Notes under the pieces: model-generated | The model's input: only the letters and a program-made list of their open reading frames with translations | Told to the model about the DNA's origin: nothing | Database searches by the model: none | Shown here: piece by piece, positions 31,435-40,688 of the stretch | Layout of the letters: each line of letters starts with the position of its first letter | How positions within the stretch are numbered: position 1 is the stretch's first letter | Source: Planktophila sp965267775 | Lineage (GTDB): Bacteria > Actinomycetota > Actinomycetes > Nanopelagicales > Nanopelagicaceae | Assembly: GCA_965267775.1 (NCBI GenBank) | Contig: OZ254140.1 | Span: forward strand, 496,001 to 560,000 | Length of the DNA stretch: 64,000 nt | Reading direction: 5' to 3' | Program-made: the position numbers and the translations under genes

Positions 31435-33426
31435 GTGGCTGTAATTAGTGCGCTCAAAAACAAGGCAACAGCGAAGAAGACTGTTGCTAAGAAGGCAGCT
31501 CCTGCGAAGAAGGCAGTTGCAAAGAAAGCTGCCCCAGCCAAGAAAGCGGTAGCGAAGAAAGCTGCGCCCGCTAAGAAGGCGTCTCCTGCCAAGAAGGCAG
31601 TTGCGAAGAAGGTTGCACCGGTTAAGAAGGTTGCCGCAAAGCCAGTCAAGATTGAGTTGAAGAAAGAGCTCTCTGCAAAGGAAGTTCAGCAGCTTGTAAA
31701 TCTCAAGCACGCAGTAGAGCGCCAAAAAGAAATTCTCGCTTCATTGGAAGCTGCAGGAATTACAAATATCAACAAGATTGTGAAGAAGGAGTTCCAACCT
31801 CTCGTCCTAGAGGCTCGTGCTCTCGCCCTCTCAATTCCAGTTGATTCAGAGAAGGCGCGTAAGGCAGGTCTCGGTGGACCAAACCGCATCCTTTCAAAGG
31901 CACAGCTTGCACTCATCGCTCCAGCGCCAGAACCTGTCAAGGCTCCAGAAGTTGGTGCAGATGGAAAAGCCGCAAAGGCAGTTGTTCTCGATGAAGATGG
32001 CAATGAAGTTGTCGTCGAAGAAGTCGAACTCGAAGATGTAGATACTCTCATTGCAGAAGCAGCCGAGATCATTGATGCTGAAGGCGAAGGCGCAAAGCCT
32101 CGCGTTGTCGATGTCACCGAAGAGACAAATAAGTTTGAAGAAGGTTCATTCCTCCTCCTTGACTCTGAATCAGATGATGATGAAGAGGATAAGAACGAGC
32201 GCGAAAAGCATAAGAAGGACCTCAAGAACATCCATATGATCATCGAAGCGATCAATGGAAAGAGCCAGGGTCGCGAAGTTGCTGCAAAGCACAATATCGA
32301 TCAGGCAGAGGCGAAGGCGTTGACCTTCAAGCAGATTCAGCAGATGTTTGCGATGAATACATTCACTGATAAGTCAGCGAAGATCATCACAGAATCTGTT
32401 AATCAGGGATACCTCAAGAACCTCGAAGATTTGTTGTACTTCTTTAACGAGCAGGCTCGTTTCGTACAGACAGAGATCAAGCGCCTCCCACCAGAGCAGA
32501 CAGTTCTTACTGCAGGTGCGACAGCTGACCCTGTAAAGGATTACCTGAAGCAGATCGGCCGCGTAGCTCTTCTTAATGCAGAGCTCGAAGTTGAACTCGC
32601 AACTCGCGTTGAAGCTGGCCTCTTTGCAGAAGAGAAGTTGGTCAACGAGAAGAAGCTCGATAAGAAGCTTAAGCGTGAGCTCGAGTGGATTGTTGAAGAT
32701 GGAAAGCGCGCGAAGAATCACTTGCTCGAAGCGAACCTTCGTCTCGTTGTTTCTCTTGCAAAGCGTTACACCGGTCGTGGAATGTTGTTCTTGGACTTAA
32801 TCCAGGAAGGTAACCTCGGTCTTATCCGTGCAGTTGAGAAGTTCGACTACACAAAGGGTTACAAGTTCTCGACATATGCAACATGGTGGATCCGTCAGGC
32901 GATTACTCGTGCGATGGCTGACCAGGCTCGTACGATCCGTATTCCGGTTCACATGGTTGAAGTCATCAACAAACTTGCACGCGTGCAGCGCCAGATGCTT
33001 CAGGATCTTGGTCGCGAACCGACCCCAGAAGAGCTCGCTAAAGAACTCGATATGACACCTGAGAAGGTTGTTGAAGTTCAGAAGTACGGCCGCGAGCCAA
33101 TCTCATTGCACACACCTCTTGGCGAAGAAGGCGATTCAGAGTTCGGTGATCTCATCGAAGACTCAGAAGCGATCAAGCCAGAAGAGTCTGTGACATTTAC
33201 AATCTTGCAGGAGCAGTTGATGCAGGTTCTCGGCGGACTTACCAACCGTGAAGCTGATGTCATCAAGGCTCGCTACGGACTTACAGATGGTCAGCCAAAG
33301 ACACTTGATGAGATCGGAAAGGTTCACGGAGTTACTCGTGAACGTATTCGTCAGATTGAGTCAAAGACAATGTCGAAGCTACGTCACCCATCTCGTTCGC
33401 AGGCACTTCGAGATTATCTCGATTAA
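31435..33426 (+). CDS. rpoD: principal RNA polymerase sigma factor (RpoD/HrdB/SigA type)
   Basis: A 663-residue primary sigma factor. After a GTG start come about 65 residues of Lys/Ala/Pro repeats. An acidic linker follows, then sigma region 1.2 (DPVKDYLKQIGRVALL), region 2 (LVVSLAKRYTGRGMLFLDLIQEGNLGLIRAVEKFDYTKGYKFSTYATWWIRQAITR), region 3 and region 4 (LTNREADVIKARYGL, then HGVTRERIRQIE). Regions 2 and 4 are those of group 1 sigma factors, recognising -10 and -35 boxes. The gene has its own TATAAT-type promoter. The CDGSH gene starts 9 bases after its end. Confidence 0.97.
   Translation: MAVISALKNKATAKKTVAKKAAPAKKAVAKKAAPAKKAVAKKAAPAKKASPAKKAVAKKVAPVKKVAAKPVKIELKKELSAKEVQQLVNLKHAVERQKEILASLEAAGITNINKIVKKEFQPLVLEARALALSIPVDSEKARKAGLGGPNRILSKAQLALIAPAPEPVKAPEVGADGKAAKAVVLDEDGNEVVVEEVELEDVDTLIAEAAEIIDAEGEGAKPRVVDVTEETNKFEEGSFLLLDSESDDDEEDKNEREKHKKDLKNIHMIIEAINGKSQGREVAAKHNIDQAEAKALTFKQIQQMFAMNTFTDKSAKIITESVNQGYLKNLEDLLYFFNEQARFVQTEIKRLPPEQTVLTAGATADPVKDYLKQIGRVALLNAELEVELATRVEAGLFAEEKLVNEKKLDKKLKRELEWIVEDGKRAKNHLLEANLRLVVSLAKRYTGRGMLFLDLIQEGNLGLIRAVEKFDYTKGYKFSTYATWWIRQAITRAMADQARTIRIPVHMVEVINKLARVQRQMLQDLGREPTPEELAKELDMTPEKVVEVQKYGREPISLHTPLGEEGDSEFGDLIEDSEAIKPEESVTFTILQEQLMQVLGGLTNREADVIKARYGLTDGQPKTLDEIGKVHGVTRERIRQIESKTMSKLRHPSRSQALRDYLD
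31468..31645 (+). repeat. Lys/Ala/Pro repeat region at the sigma factor N-terminus
   Basis: DNA coding for repeated units such as AKKAAPAKKAVAKK, about five imperfect copies. Histone H1-like or polybasic in composition, it probably binds nucleic acid or RNA polymerase; repeats like this can change in length by slippage. Confidence 0.9.
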
Positions 33427-33435
33427 GCCGTAACC

Positions 33436-33639
33436 ATGTCGGAGAATTCGTCTAACAATGGCGTAAAGGCTTTCGTTAATCCCAAGAGCGGATCTATCCG
33501 CATCACGGGAATTGTGGAGTTCGTCGATGCTGATGGCAACACCACCAGCACCGTAGAAAACCCAAAGTTCTGCGGATGTGGACTCTCGAAAGATAAGCCT
33601 TTCTGTGATGGCTCGCATAAAGCGATAACGCAAGGTTAG
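33436..33639 (+). CDS. CDGSH iron-sulfur domain protein
   Basis: A 67-residue protein with the 2Fe-2S CDGSH motif: C46, C48, C57 and H61 in FCGCGLSKDKPFCDGSH. The family (mitoNEET-like) carries a transferable, redox-sensitive cluster. The single domain with a short N-terminal strand is the typical bacterial form. It begins 9 bases after the sigma factor gene and 6 bases before the glycine-rich secreted protein. Function is electron or cluster transfer in general; the specific partner is unknown. Confidence 0.92.
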   Translation: MSENSSNNGVKAFVNPKSGSIRITGIVEFVDADGNTTSTVENPKFCGCGLSKDKPFCDGSHKAITQG

Positions 33640-33645
33640 ACAGAC

Positions 33646-34917
33646 GTGAAAAAAGCATTCGGATTAGTTACAGCTGGATGTGTTGCCATTTCCACGCTGC
33701 TTGTTCCGTCCGCTCATGCCGCCCTATATTCATTCACGAGTCACACATTCACTTCATGTGGAACGACAGGTCCAACTGGACCGTCGCAGACAACTTGTCG
33801 TTCTTCCTACACAACAGTTTGGGATGAAGATAGTTCGAACTACACAGTTGCCAGTGGTATTCAGTATTGGACAGTCCCGGCGACGGGCCGTTACTACATT
33901 GATGCTTACGGAGCAGGCGGTGGAGGCGCATATGGCGGCGGAGGTGCGCGAGTAGCCGATACCTTTAACCTTACTGAAGGTGAAGTTATTCGTATCCTGG
34001 TCGGCCAAACACCTGCCTCTTCTGCAGTCAACGCTAATGCTGGTGGCGGTGGAACATTTGTGATTCGGTCTCCATTTACAACCAATGCATCAATCTTGAT
34101 TATCGCCGGAGGTGGCGGTGGAACTGAGTCGGGCCTCTCGCAGAATGCTGTTGCACACGCCTCGATCACTAACTCCGGAAACAATGGAAGTGGAACGGTC
34201 GATCCGAATGGAAGTGGTGCCGGCGGTACGAACGGCTCTGGTGGAGCCGTCGCAACGTCATCCAACGGCGGTGGCGGTGGCGGAGGATTTCTCACTGATG
34301 GAACAAGAAATACTTTCTGGGATAACAGCGGAGGTTCAGCTTTTATAAATGGCGGAAGTGGCGCAGCAGCAGGCACTACGAGTCCAAGCTCTGCAATCGC
34401 TGGTGGATTCGGCGGCGGTGGCGCAGCGGCAGGTAAAGGCGTTGGTGGCGGAGCTGGTGGTGGCGGTGGTTACTCAGGTGGTGGCGGTGGCGACAATGCC
34501 GGCGGCGCTTCTGGTGGTGGAGGAGGCTCCTACTTTGCTAACGGCCTTAATCTCAATAGAGTAACAACGGTAGATGCAGTGGCAGAAAATGTAAGTGGAT
34601 ACGTGACAATCAGTGCGGTTGCACCACCTTCAATAACTCTCACATCATCAAGTGGACAGAATGTCGCATACAAAGGTCAAAATTTTTCACTCCAAGTTTC
34701 CATTGATCAAGCTGGGAAAATCACTTTCTACGCAGATGGCAAGAAGATTGCTGGTTGCATTAATTTGAGTGCATCCGTAGGCGTTAAAACGTGTTCCTGG
34801 AAACCTACGGTCCAAAAGTCAGTGAGGATTTACGCCACGATAGGGCCGTTGAACGCCATCCTCAATACATCTCAAACTTTATTGATTGCAGTAGGAAAGA
34901 GAACAGGCACCCGCTAG
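33646..34917 (+). CDS. secreted glycine-rich protein with C-terminal Ig-like domain
   Basis: A 423-residue exported protein with signal peptide (MKKAFGLVTAGCVAISTLLV, cleavage near AHA). The body is a Gly/Ala/Ser/Asn-rich block from about 85 to 305 with many GGGG runs and the FNLTEGEVIRILVGQ motif of the Gly_rich (ALK/LTK-like) family. A C-terminal Ig-like domain of about 90 residues includes a cysteine pair (CINLSASVGVKTC). A surface or matrix role is plausible. GTG is the start. A hairpin terminator overlaps the stop codon. Confidence 0.8.
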   Translation: MKKAFGLVTAGCVAISTLLVPSAHAALYSFTSHTFTSCGTTGPTGPSQTTCRSSYTTVWDEDSSNYTVASGIQYWTVPATGRYYIDAYGAGGGGAYGGGGARVADTFNLTEGEVIRILVGQTPASSAVNANAGGGGTFVIRSPFTTNASILIIAGGGGGTESGLSQNAVAHASITNSGNNGSGTVDPNGSGAGGTNGSGGAVATSSNGGGGGGGFLTDGTRNTFWDNSGGSAFINGGSGAAAGTTSPSSAIAGGFGGGGAAAGKGVGGGAGGGGGYSGGGGGDNAGGASGGGGGSYFANGLNLNRVTTVDAVAENVSGYVTISAVAPPSITLTSSSGQNVAYKGQNFSLQVSIDQAGKITFYADGKKIAGCINLSASVGVKTCSWKPTVQKSVRIYATIGPLNAILNTSQTLLIAVGKRTGTR

Positions 34918-34933
34918 ACGCGAGTGCCTGTTC
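34901..34933 (+). terminator. terminator hairpin overlapping the end of the glycine-rich gene
   Basis: GAACAGGCAC (34901-34910) pairs perfectly with GTGCCTGTTC (34924-34933), and the stop codon TAG (34915-34917) sits in the loop. AATTAATTCTTTAATTT follows. It acts as a bidirectional terminator with the opposing DUF7455 gene. Confidence 0.8.
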
Positions 34934-34948
34934 AATTAATTCTTTAAT

Positions 34949-35158
34949 TTACTTACTCTCAACCAAACGTTCTGTCTCGTCCTGGATCTTGACCGCAACA
35001 GCGGCCAGCTTCTCGGCATATTCCTTACCGTGGTGTGCGCAGAACATGAGTTCTCCACCAGTTGCTAGGACGGCACGGACATAGGCCTGTGCGCCACAAC
35101 GATCGCAGCGGTCTAGGGCATTGAGGGGTGTGGATTCGAGTAGTACTTGCTCGGTCAT
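34949..35158 (-). CDS. DUF7455 family small zinc-binding protein
   Basis: A 69-residue protein with a Cys/His set: CDRCGAQAYVRAVLATGGELMFCAHHGKEY, with two N-terminal Cys, one later Cys and two His. This is the DUF7455-type actinobacterial protein often found next to the hrdB-like sigma factor gene, and here it lies between the sigma factor and parE. It probably binds zinc; function unknown. The upstream 202-base gap (35159-35360) holds the promoters of this gene and parE and a CAGAGGG/CCCTCTG hairpin at 35191-35212; I see no other gene there. Confidence 0.85.
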   Translation of the reverse strand: MTEQVLLESTPLNALDRCDRCGAQAYVRAVLATGGELMFCAHHGKEYAEKLAAVAVKIQDETERLVESK

Positions 35159-35360
35159 CGCGCTCTCCGTTCGGTCCGGTTAATAACAATCAGAGGGGGT
35201 TTATTCCCTCTGATACTGGAACATCATGCCAGTTACTTTTATTCCCCGCCCGTCTAATTGAGGGGAAATCTCACCTATTTATCCATTTCTATCACTATAT
35301 GAGATACATCTCGGCGCGCTTAACTGATTGCAAACCATTCGCTAGCTAATCTTTGCCACC

Positions 35361-37463
35361 GTGACTGCCAATGATGAGTTGAATTTTGACGCTCCTGCAA
35401 CTGAGACCGGTGCCAAAGATAGCTATACCGCAAAGGATCTAGCGGTCCTTGAAGGCCTTGATGCCGTTCGTAAGCGCCCAGGTATGTATATCGGTTCTAC
35501 CGATTCACGCGGCCTCATGCACTGCCTCTGGGAGATCATCGATAACTCTGTCGACGAAGCACTCGCTGGCCACTGCAAGAAGATTGAGATCAACCTCGAG
35601 GCAGATGGCTCTGTTGAGGTTCACGATGATGGCCGCGGCATTCCTGTCGATAAGGAACCAAAGACCGGCCTTACAGGTGTTGAAGTTGTAATGACCAAGT
35701 TGCACGCAGGTGGAAAGTTTGGCGGAGGCTCGTATGCAGCATCTGGCGGACTTCACGGTGTAGGTGCCTCTGTTGTGAATGCACTTGCTGAGCGCCTGGA
35801 TGTTGAAGTCGATCGCAATGGCAAGATTCACTGGATGTCATTTAGGCGCGGCGTTGCCGGAGTTTTCGATGGCGATGGACCAAAGGCTGATTTCTCTGAA
35901 CAATCAGGTCTTCGCACAATCGGCAAGATTTCTTCAAAGATCACAGGTACTCGTACCAAGTGGTGGGCAGATCGCCAGATCTTCCTTAAGGATGCAACTC
36001 TTGATATCGAAGATATCTACGCACGTGCACGCCAGACATCATTCTTGGTTCCAGGTCTTTCATTAACAGTTAACGATAATCGCACAAAAGAGAAGACCAC
36101 TCAGACCTTCTTCCATAAGGGCGGAATCTCTGAATACTGTGATTTCTTGCAGCCTGATCAGCCAGTCGGCGATGTCATTCGCATCTACGGAACAGGTCAC
36201 TATCAAGAGACTGTTCCTGTTCTCGACGATAAGGGCCACATGGTCTCGACTGAGGTCGAGCGCGATATGGAAGTTGATATTGCGATGAAGTGGGGCGATG
36301 GATTTGATTCAACGATTCGTTCTTTCGTCAACATCATTGCAACACCTAAGGGTGGAACGCACCTTCAGGGCTTTGAGCGCGCAATCACCAAGTCATTTAA
36401 TGAGGCTATGCGTAGCGCAGGTATCTTGAAGAAGAATGAGGCTGATGTCATCAAGGATGACGTCATGGAAGGCATTACAGCGGTCGTCACAGTCCGCATG
36501 TCAGAGCCTCAATTCGAAGGACAGACAAAGGAAGTTCTCGGAACAGCTGCTGCTACAAAGATTGTAAGCACGGTCGTTGCCGATAAGTTGAAGGAGTTCT
36601 TTGCAACATCTCGCCGAATTGATAAAGCCAACGGCAAGTTGATTATGGAGAAGGTCGCTGGCGCATCACGCACACGTATCAGCGCTCGTACTCATAAGGA
36701 CTTGCAGCGCCGTAAGAATGCTCTTGAGTCTTCAGCGCTTCCTACAAAGCTCTCAGATTGCCGTTCAGAGGATGTCACTCGTACCGAGCTCTTCATCGTT
36801 GAGGGTGACTCAGCGCTCGGTACTACAAAGGCAGCTCGTAACTCTGAGTTCCAGGCGATCCTTCCAATCCGCGGAAAGATTTTGAACGTTCAGAAGGCAT
36901 CACTTTCACAGATGCTCGATGACAAGGAATGTGGATCGATTATTCAGGTAATCGGTGCAGGCTCTGGAAAGTCATTTGAACTCGATGATGCACGATACGG
37001 TCGCGTCATCCTCATGTCAGATGCTGACGTTGATGGTGCACACATTCGCTGCTTGCTCCTTACCTTGATGTACCGCTACATGCGTCCGCTGATTGATGCT
37101 GGCCGCGTCTTTGCTGCTATTCCACCACTGCACCGAATTGAGGTCATGGGTGGCGGCGGCAAGAAGGGCAATTACATCTACACATACTCAGATGATGAGA
37201 TGAAGAAGGTAACTGCCGATCTTTCAAAGAATGGAAAGCGTTGGAAGGAACCAATTCAGCGCTACAAGGGTCTTGGTGAGATGGATGCAGATCAGCTCCG
37301 TGAAACCACAATGGATCCAGATGTACGCACACTCCGTCGCATTACTGTGACAGATGCTGCTGCAGCTGAGGCAATGTTCGAGCTTCTCATGGGTTCAGAT
37401 GTAGCTCCTCGTAAGGAGTTCATTGCAAACGCTGAGATTGATCGCGATTCAATCGACGCCTAA
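35361..37463 (+). CDS. parE: type IIA topoisomerase B subunit, ParE (topoisomerase IV)
   Basis: A 700-residue ATPase subunit. The GHKL ATPase shows EIIDNSVDEALAGH, DDGRGIPVD and the GLHGVGASVVNAL lid region. The Toprim domain has ELFIVEGDSALG and DADVDGAHIR with the acidic triad, and ends with YKGLGEMDADQLRETTMDP. GTG is the start. A parC-type A subunit lies 1.7 kb downstream on the other strand, favouring ParE over GyrB; in actinobacteria the sigma factor / DUF7455 / parE order is conserved. It decatenates daughter chromosomes and relaxes supercoils with ParC. Confidence 0.93.
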   Translation: MTANDELNFDAPATETGAKDSYTAKDLAVLEGLDAVRKRPGMYIGSTDSRGLMHCLWEIIDNSVDEALAGHCKKIEINLEADGSVEVHDDGRGIPVDKEPKTGLTGVEVVMTKLHAGGKFGGGSYAASGGLHGVGASVVNALAERLDVEVDRNGKIHWMSFRRGVAGVFDGDGPKADFSEQSGLRTIGKISSKITGTRTKWWADRQIFLKDATLDIEDIYARARQTSFLVPGLSLTVNDNRTKEKTTQTFFHKGGISEYCDFLQPDQPVGDVIRIYGTGHYQETVPVLDDKGHMVSTEVERDMEVDIAMKWGDGFDSTIRSFVNIIATPKGGTHLQGFERAITKSFNEAMRSAGILKKNEADVIKDDVMEGITAVVTVRMSEPQFEGQTKEVLGTAAATKIVSTVVADKLKEFFATSRRIDKANGKLIMEKVAGASRTRISARTHKDLQRRKNALESSALPTKLSDCRSEDVTRTELFIVEGDSALGTTKAARNSEFQAILPIRGKILNVQKASLSQMLDDKECGSIIQVIGAGSGKSFELDDARYGRVILMSDADVDGAHIRCLLLTLMYRYMRPLIDAGRVFAAIPPLHRIEVMGGGGKKGNYIYTYSDDEMKKVTADLSKNGKRWKEPIQRYKGLGEMDADQLRETTMDPDVRTLRRITVTDAAAAEAMFELLMGSDVAPRKEFIANAEIDRDSIDA

Positions 37464-37470
37464 GAATTAA

Positions 37471-37512
37471 ATAAGAAAAGCCCCGCCAATTACGGCGGGG
37501 CTTTTCTTATTG
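37471..37512. terminator. bidirectional terminator between parE and the ABC-F gene
   Basis: A 17-bp perfect stem, ATAAGAAAAGCCCCGCC (37471-37487) with GGCGGGGCTTTTCTTAT (37494-37510), with T runs on the plus strand and A runs (T on the minus strand) on the other side. It ends both convergent transcripts. Confidence 0.96.
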
Positions 37513-37521
37513 TTCTAAGGT

Positions 37522-39120
37522 TTAATCGATAGAGACGAGATCGAAGTACTCGTCCTTCCAGATATCTTCATCGCCATCAGGCAACAAGATCACGCGCTCT
37601 GGCTTAAGGGCCTGAACTGCGCCCTCATCGTGAGAGACCATGACAACTGAGCCCTGATATTCACCGAGAGCAGCCAAGATCTCTTCACGAGATGCTGGAT
37701 CAAGGTTATTTGTAGGCTCATCGAGCAAGAGAACGTTTGCACCTGAGACCACGATTGTTGCGAGTGCAAGGCGTGTTCGCTCTCCACCTGAAAGAACCTT
37801 TACCGGCTTATGAACATCATCGCCTGCAAAGAGGAATGAACCCAGAACATTGCGAGCTTCTGGTTCACGGATATCTGGAGTAGCCGACATCATGTTCTCG
37901 AGGATGGTGCGCTCGAAGTCGAGTGACTCGTGCTCCTGCGCGTAGTAACCAATCTTCAAACCGTGGCCAGCTTCAACCTTGCCGGTATCTGATTCAAGCT
38001 CGCCTGCAAGGATGCGAAGGAGCGTTGTCTTTCCAGCACCGTTAAGGCCGAGAATCACAACTCGAGAGCCCTTGTCAATCACACAAGAAACATCGGTAAA
38101 GATTTCAAGAGAACCGTAGTTCTTAGATAGCTCTTCACCTGAAAGGGGAGTCTTGCCACATGGAGCAGGAGTTGGGAAGCGAAGCTTTGCAACCTTATCG
38201 GCAACGCGAACATCATCCAGTGACGAACGGAGCTTCTCGGCACGACGTAACATGCCTTGAGCAGCAGTTGCCTTCGAAGCCTTAGCGCGCATCTTCTCGC
38301 CCTGCTTCTGCAAAATTTCTGCACGCTTCTCAGCATTGGCGCGCTCCTTCTTACGGCGATGCTCATCTGCTTCGCGCTGCAAGAGGTATTGCTTCCAGCC
38401 CATGTTGTAGACATCGATCACGTTACGGTTTGCATCGATGTAGAAAACTTTATTGACAACAGTCTCAATCAAATTCACATCGTGAGAGATGATGACAAGT
38501 CCACCTGCATAGTTAGTTAGGTAGTTACGAAGCCAGATAATCGAATCAGCATCAAGGTGGTTCGTTGGCTCATCGAGAAGCAGTGTCTCGGCGCCAGAGA
38601 AGAGAATACGAGCTAGCTCGATACGTCGTCGCTGACCACCAGAGAGCGTCGCAATCTCATTATGGAAAACATCTTCTGATACTCCGAGAGATGAAGCGAT
38701 CGCCTCTGCCTCGGATGTTGCCGCATATCCACCTGCTGCATTGAACTCAGCATCAACACGGGTGTAACGCTCGAGAGCTTTCTCAAGCTCTTCACCTTCA
38801 GTTGTTGAAAGTTCTAGTTCCACAGCCGTCATGCGCTTTGCAATCTCATCAAGTCCACGTGCCGACAGGATGCGATCGAGCGCTGTTCCTTGATCTTCAC
38901 CGGTACGAGGATCCTGGGGGAGATAACCAATCTTTCCAGTGCGCTGTACGCCGCCTCCTGCAGGTAGATTTTCACCGGCAAGGACCTTTGCAAGAGTTGA
39001 TTTACCCGCACCGTTTCGTCCTACGAAGCCAACGCGATCACCGCTATTAACGCGGATGTTGACGCCACTTACGAGAAGGCGTGCGCCAGCGCGGAGTTCG
39101 AGTGCAGAGGTTGAAATCAC
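37522..39120 (-). CDS. ABC-F family ribosome-associated ATPase
   Basis: A 532-residue soluble protein with two ABC ATPase domains and no membrane part. Walker A sites are GRNGAGKST (about 34-42) and LNGAGKTT in the second half. Signatures are LSGGQRRR and LSGGERTR, and Walker B strands are LLLDEPTNHLD and VLLLDEPTNNLD. A charged linker of about 80 residues (READEHRRKKERANAEKRAE...) joins them, the feature that reaches the ribosomal P/E site in ABC-F proteins. This layout resembles EttA, Uup and related translation factors, not an exporter. An antibiotic-resistance role cannot be excluded, but a housekeeping one is likelier. It sits nine bases downstream of parC. Confidence 0.92.
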   Translation of the reverse strand: MISTSALELRAGARLLVSGVNIRVNSGDRVGFVGRNGAGKSTLAKVLAGENLPAGGGVQRTGKIGYLPQDPRTGEDQGTALDRILSARGLDEIAKRMTAVELELSTTEGEELEKALERYTRVDAEFNAAGGYAATSEAEAIASSLGVSEDVFHNEIATLSGGQRRRIELARILFSGAETLLLDEPTNHLDADSIIWLRNYLTNYAGGLVIISHDVNLIETVVNKVFYIDANRNVIDVYNMGWKQYLLQREADEHRRKKERANAEKRAEILQKQGEKMRAKASKATAAQGMLRRAEKLRSSLDDVRVADKVAKLRFPTPAPCGKTPLSGEELSKNYGSLEIFTDVSCVIDKGSRVVILGLNGAGKTTLLRILAGELESDTGKVEAGHGLKIGYYAQEHESLDFERTILENMMSATPDIREPEARNVLGSFLFAGDDVHKPVKVLSGGERTRLALATIVVSGANVLLLDEPTNNLDPASREEILAALGEYQGSVVMVSHDEGAVQALKPERVILLPDGDEDIWKDEYFDLVSID

Positions 39121-39129
39121 TGGTGCAGT

Positions 39130-40662
39130 TTACGCACTTGCAAGACGAGTGCGACGCGGTACTGCGTACGCCTTCGAAACTGCAGTAAGTTCATCAGAAA
39201 CCTGCTTGCGCATCGCTTCTTCAGACTTCAAAAGTGTGGTCAAAGCAGCGATTGTTGCCTTGAGTTCCTTCGATTCGCTCTCAAGTTCGAGCTTGCTCAT
39301 CTTTGTTAGACGGCGAAGTGGCATATCGAGGATATAAGTGGCTTGCTCGTCATTGAGCTTAAAGCCCTTAATGAGCGCCTCTTTAGCCGCAGATGCATCA
39401 TCTGAACCACGAATGATCTTGATGACCTTATCGATATCGATAATTGCCTTAAGGAGACCATCAACCAATGAGAGGCGATCTTCAGCCTTTGCCTTACGAA
39501 ATTCTGAACGGCGACGAACAACCTCAATACGGTGTTCGATAAAGACCTGCAAGAGCTCTTTGAGGCCGAGAGTCTGCGGACGACCCTTTACAAGAGCCAC
39601 GGCATTGATAGCAAAGCCATCCTCCATTGGAGTCAGCTTGTAGAGCTGCTCAAGAACTGCCTCTGGTTCAAAGCCATTCTTCAACTCAATAACAACGTTG
39701 GTGCCTGTCTGGCCATCTGTGAGGTCGACGATGTCAGAGATTCCCTGAATCTTCTTCGCCTTTGCAAGATCTGCAATGCGCTCAACAACTTTCTCAGGGC
39801 CGATATTAAATGGAAGCTCCTTGATGACGATTCCCATCTTGCGAGAAGTCACCTTGCTGATCTCAACGGTTGCGCGGACTTTAAATGAGCCCTTACCTGT
39901 TGCATACGCTTCACGGATTCCATCTGCGCCAACGAGCTCGCCGCCTGTTGGGAAGTCAGGTCCAGGAACATGCTTCATCAATTGATTCAAAGTCGCCTTT
40001 GGATTATCAATCAAGAACTTTGTCGCTGCAATAACTTCACCCAAGTTGTGGGGAGCCATATTGGTAGCCATTCCGACAGCGATTCCAGAAGAGCCGTTGA
40101 CGAGAAGGTTAGGAAAGGCTGCAGGAAGTACGAGTGGCTCTTGAAGCTGACCGTCATAGTTAGGGCCGAAGTCGACTGTGTTCTCATCAGATTCTGCAAC
40201 CATCGTCATTGCAGCAGCTGCAAGGCGCGCCTCTGTGTAACGCATCGCTGCAGGACCTGCATCGAGTGAGCCAAAGTTTCCGTGGCCATCGATGAGTGGA
40301 AGCTGCATTGAAAATGATTGAGCCATACGAACAAGTGCGTCGTAAATTGCTGAGTCACCGTGTGGGTGCAACTTACCCATAACCTCACCGACAACACGTG
40401 CAGATTTCACATGGCCACGATCTGGGCGAAGACCCATATCTGCCATCTGGTGAAGGATGCGACGGTGTACCGGCTTCAAACCATCGCGAGCATCTGGAAG
40501 CGCGCGAGAGTAGATAACTGAGTATGCATATTCAAGGAATGACTCTGACATCTCTGATGAGACATCAATATCGACGATCTTGCCTGGGAATTCTCCCGGC
40601 TTAGGACCTGTCGCTTTACCCTTTGCGGTCTTAGTGGTTGCCGCGGCTTTCTTCGTTGCCAT
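39130..40662 (-). CDS. parC: type IIA topoisomerase A subunit (ParC-like), lacking the C-terminal domain
   Basis: A 510-residue DNA breakage-reunion subunit. The winged-helix and tower core are present: RALPDARDGLKPVHRRIL, GKLHPHGDSAIYDALVRMAQ, catalytic Tyr142 in AAMRYTEARLAA and the coiled-coil (HRIEVVRRRSEFRKAKAEDRL to QATYILDMPLRRLT). The protein then ends at once, whereas homologues continue for some 250-330 residues as a beta-pinwheel C-terminal domain. There is no room for it: the next gene starts nine bases later. The N-terminus has an extra Lys/Ala-rich tail (MATKKAAATTKTAKGKA). Catalysis should remain; substrate preference may be changed. Confidence 0.92.
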   Translation of the reverse strand: MATKKAAATTKTAKGKATGPKPGEFPGKIVDIDVSSEMSESFLEYAYSVIYSRALPDARDGLKPVHRRILHQMADMGLRPDRGHVKSARVVGEVMGKLHPHGDSAIYDALVRMAQSFSMQLPLIDGHGNFGSLDAGPAAMRYTEARLAAAAMTMVAESDENTVDFGPNYDGQLQEPLVLPAAFPNLLVNGSSGIAVGMATNMAPHNLGEVIAATKFLIDNPKATLNQLMKHVPGPDFPTGGELVGADGIREAYATGKGSFKVRATVEISKVTSRKMGIVIKELPFNIGPEKVVERIADLAKAKKIQGISDIVDLTDGQTGTNVVIELKNGFEPEAVLEQLYKLTPMEDGFAINAVALVKGRPQTLGLKELLQVFIEHRIEVVRRRSEFRKAKAEDRLSLVDGLLKAIIDIDKVIKIIRGSDDASAAKEALIKGFKLNDEQATYILDMPLRRLTKMSKLELESESKELKATIAALTTLLKSEEAMRKQVSDELTAVSKAYAVPRRTRLASA

Positions 40663-40688
40663 GGCGCGTATTCTGCCGTGGGAAGTGG

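Noticed and set aside
34112..34564. Overlapping frames in the glycine-rich gene
   Set aside because: The Gly/Ala repeat DNA leaves several other frames open as a composition effect; only the frame with the signal peptide is credible.
39121..39129. parC C-terminal domain lost by a frameshift
   Set aside because: The ABC-F gene begins 9 bases after the parC stop and is intact, so there is no hidden coding sequence for the missing domain.
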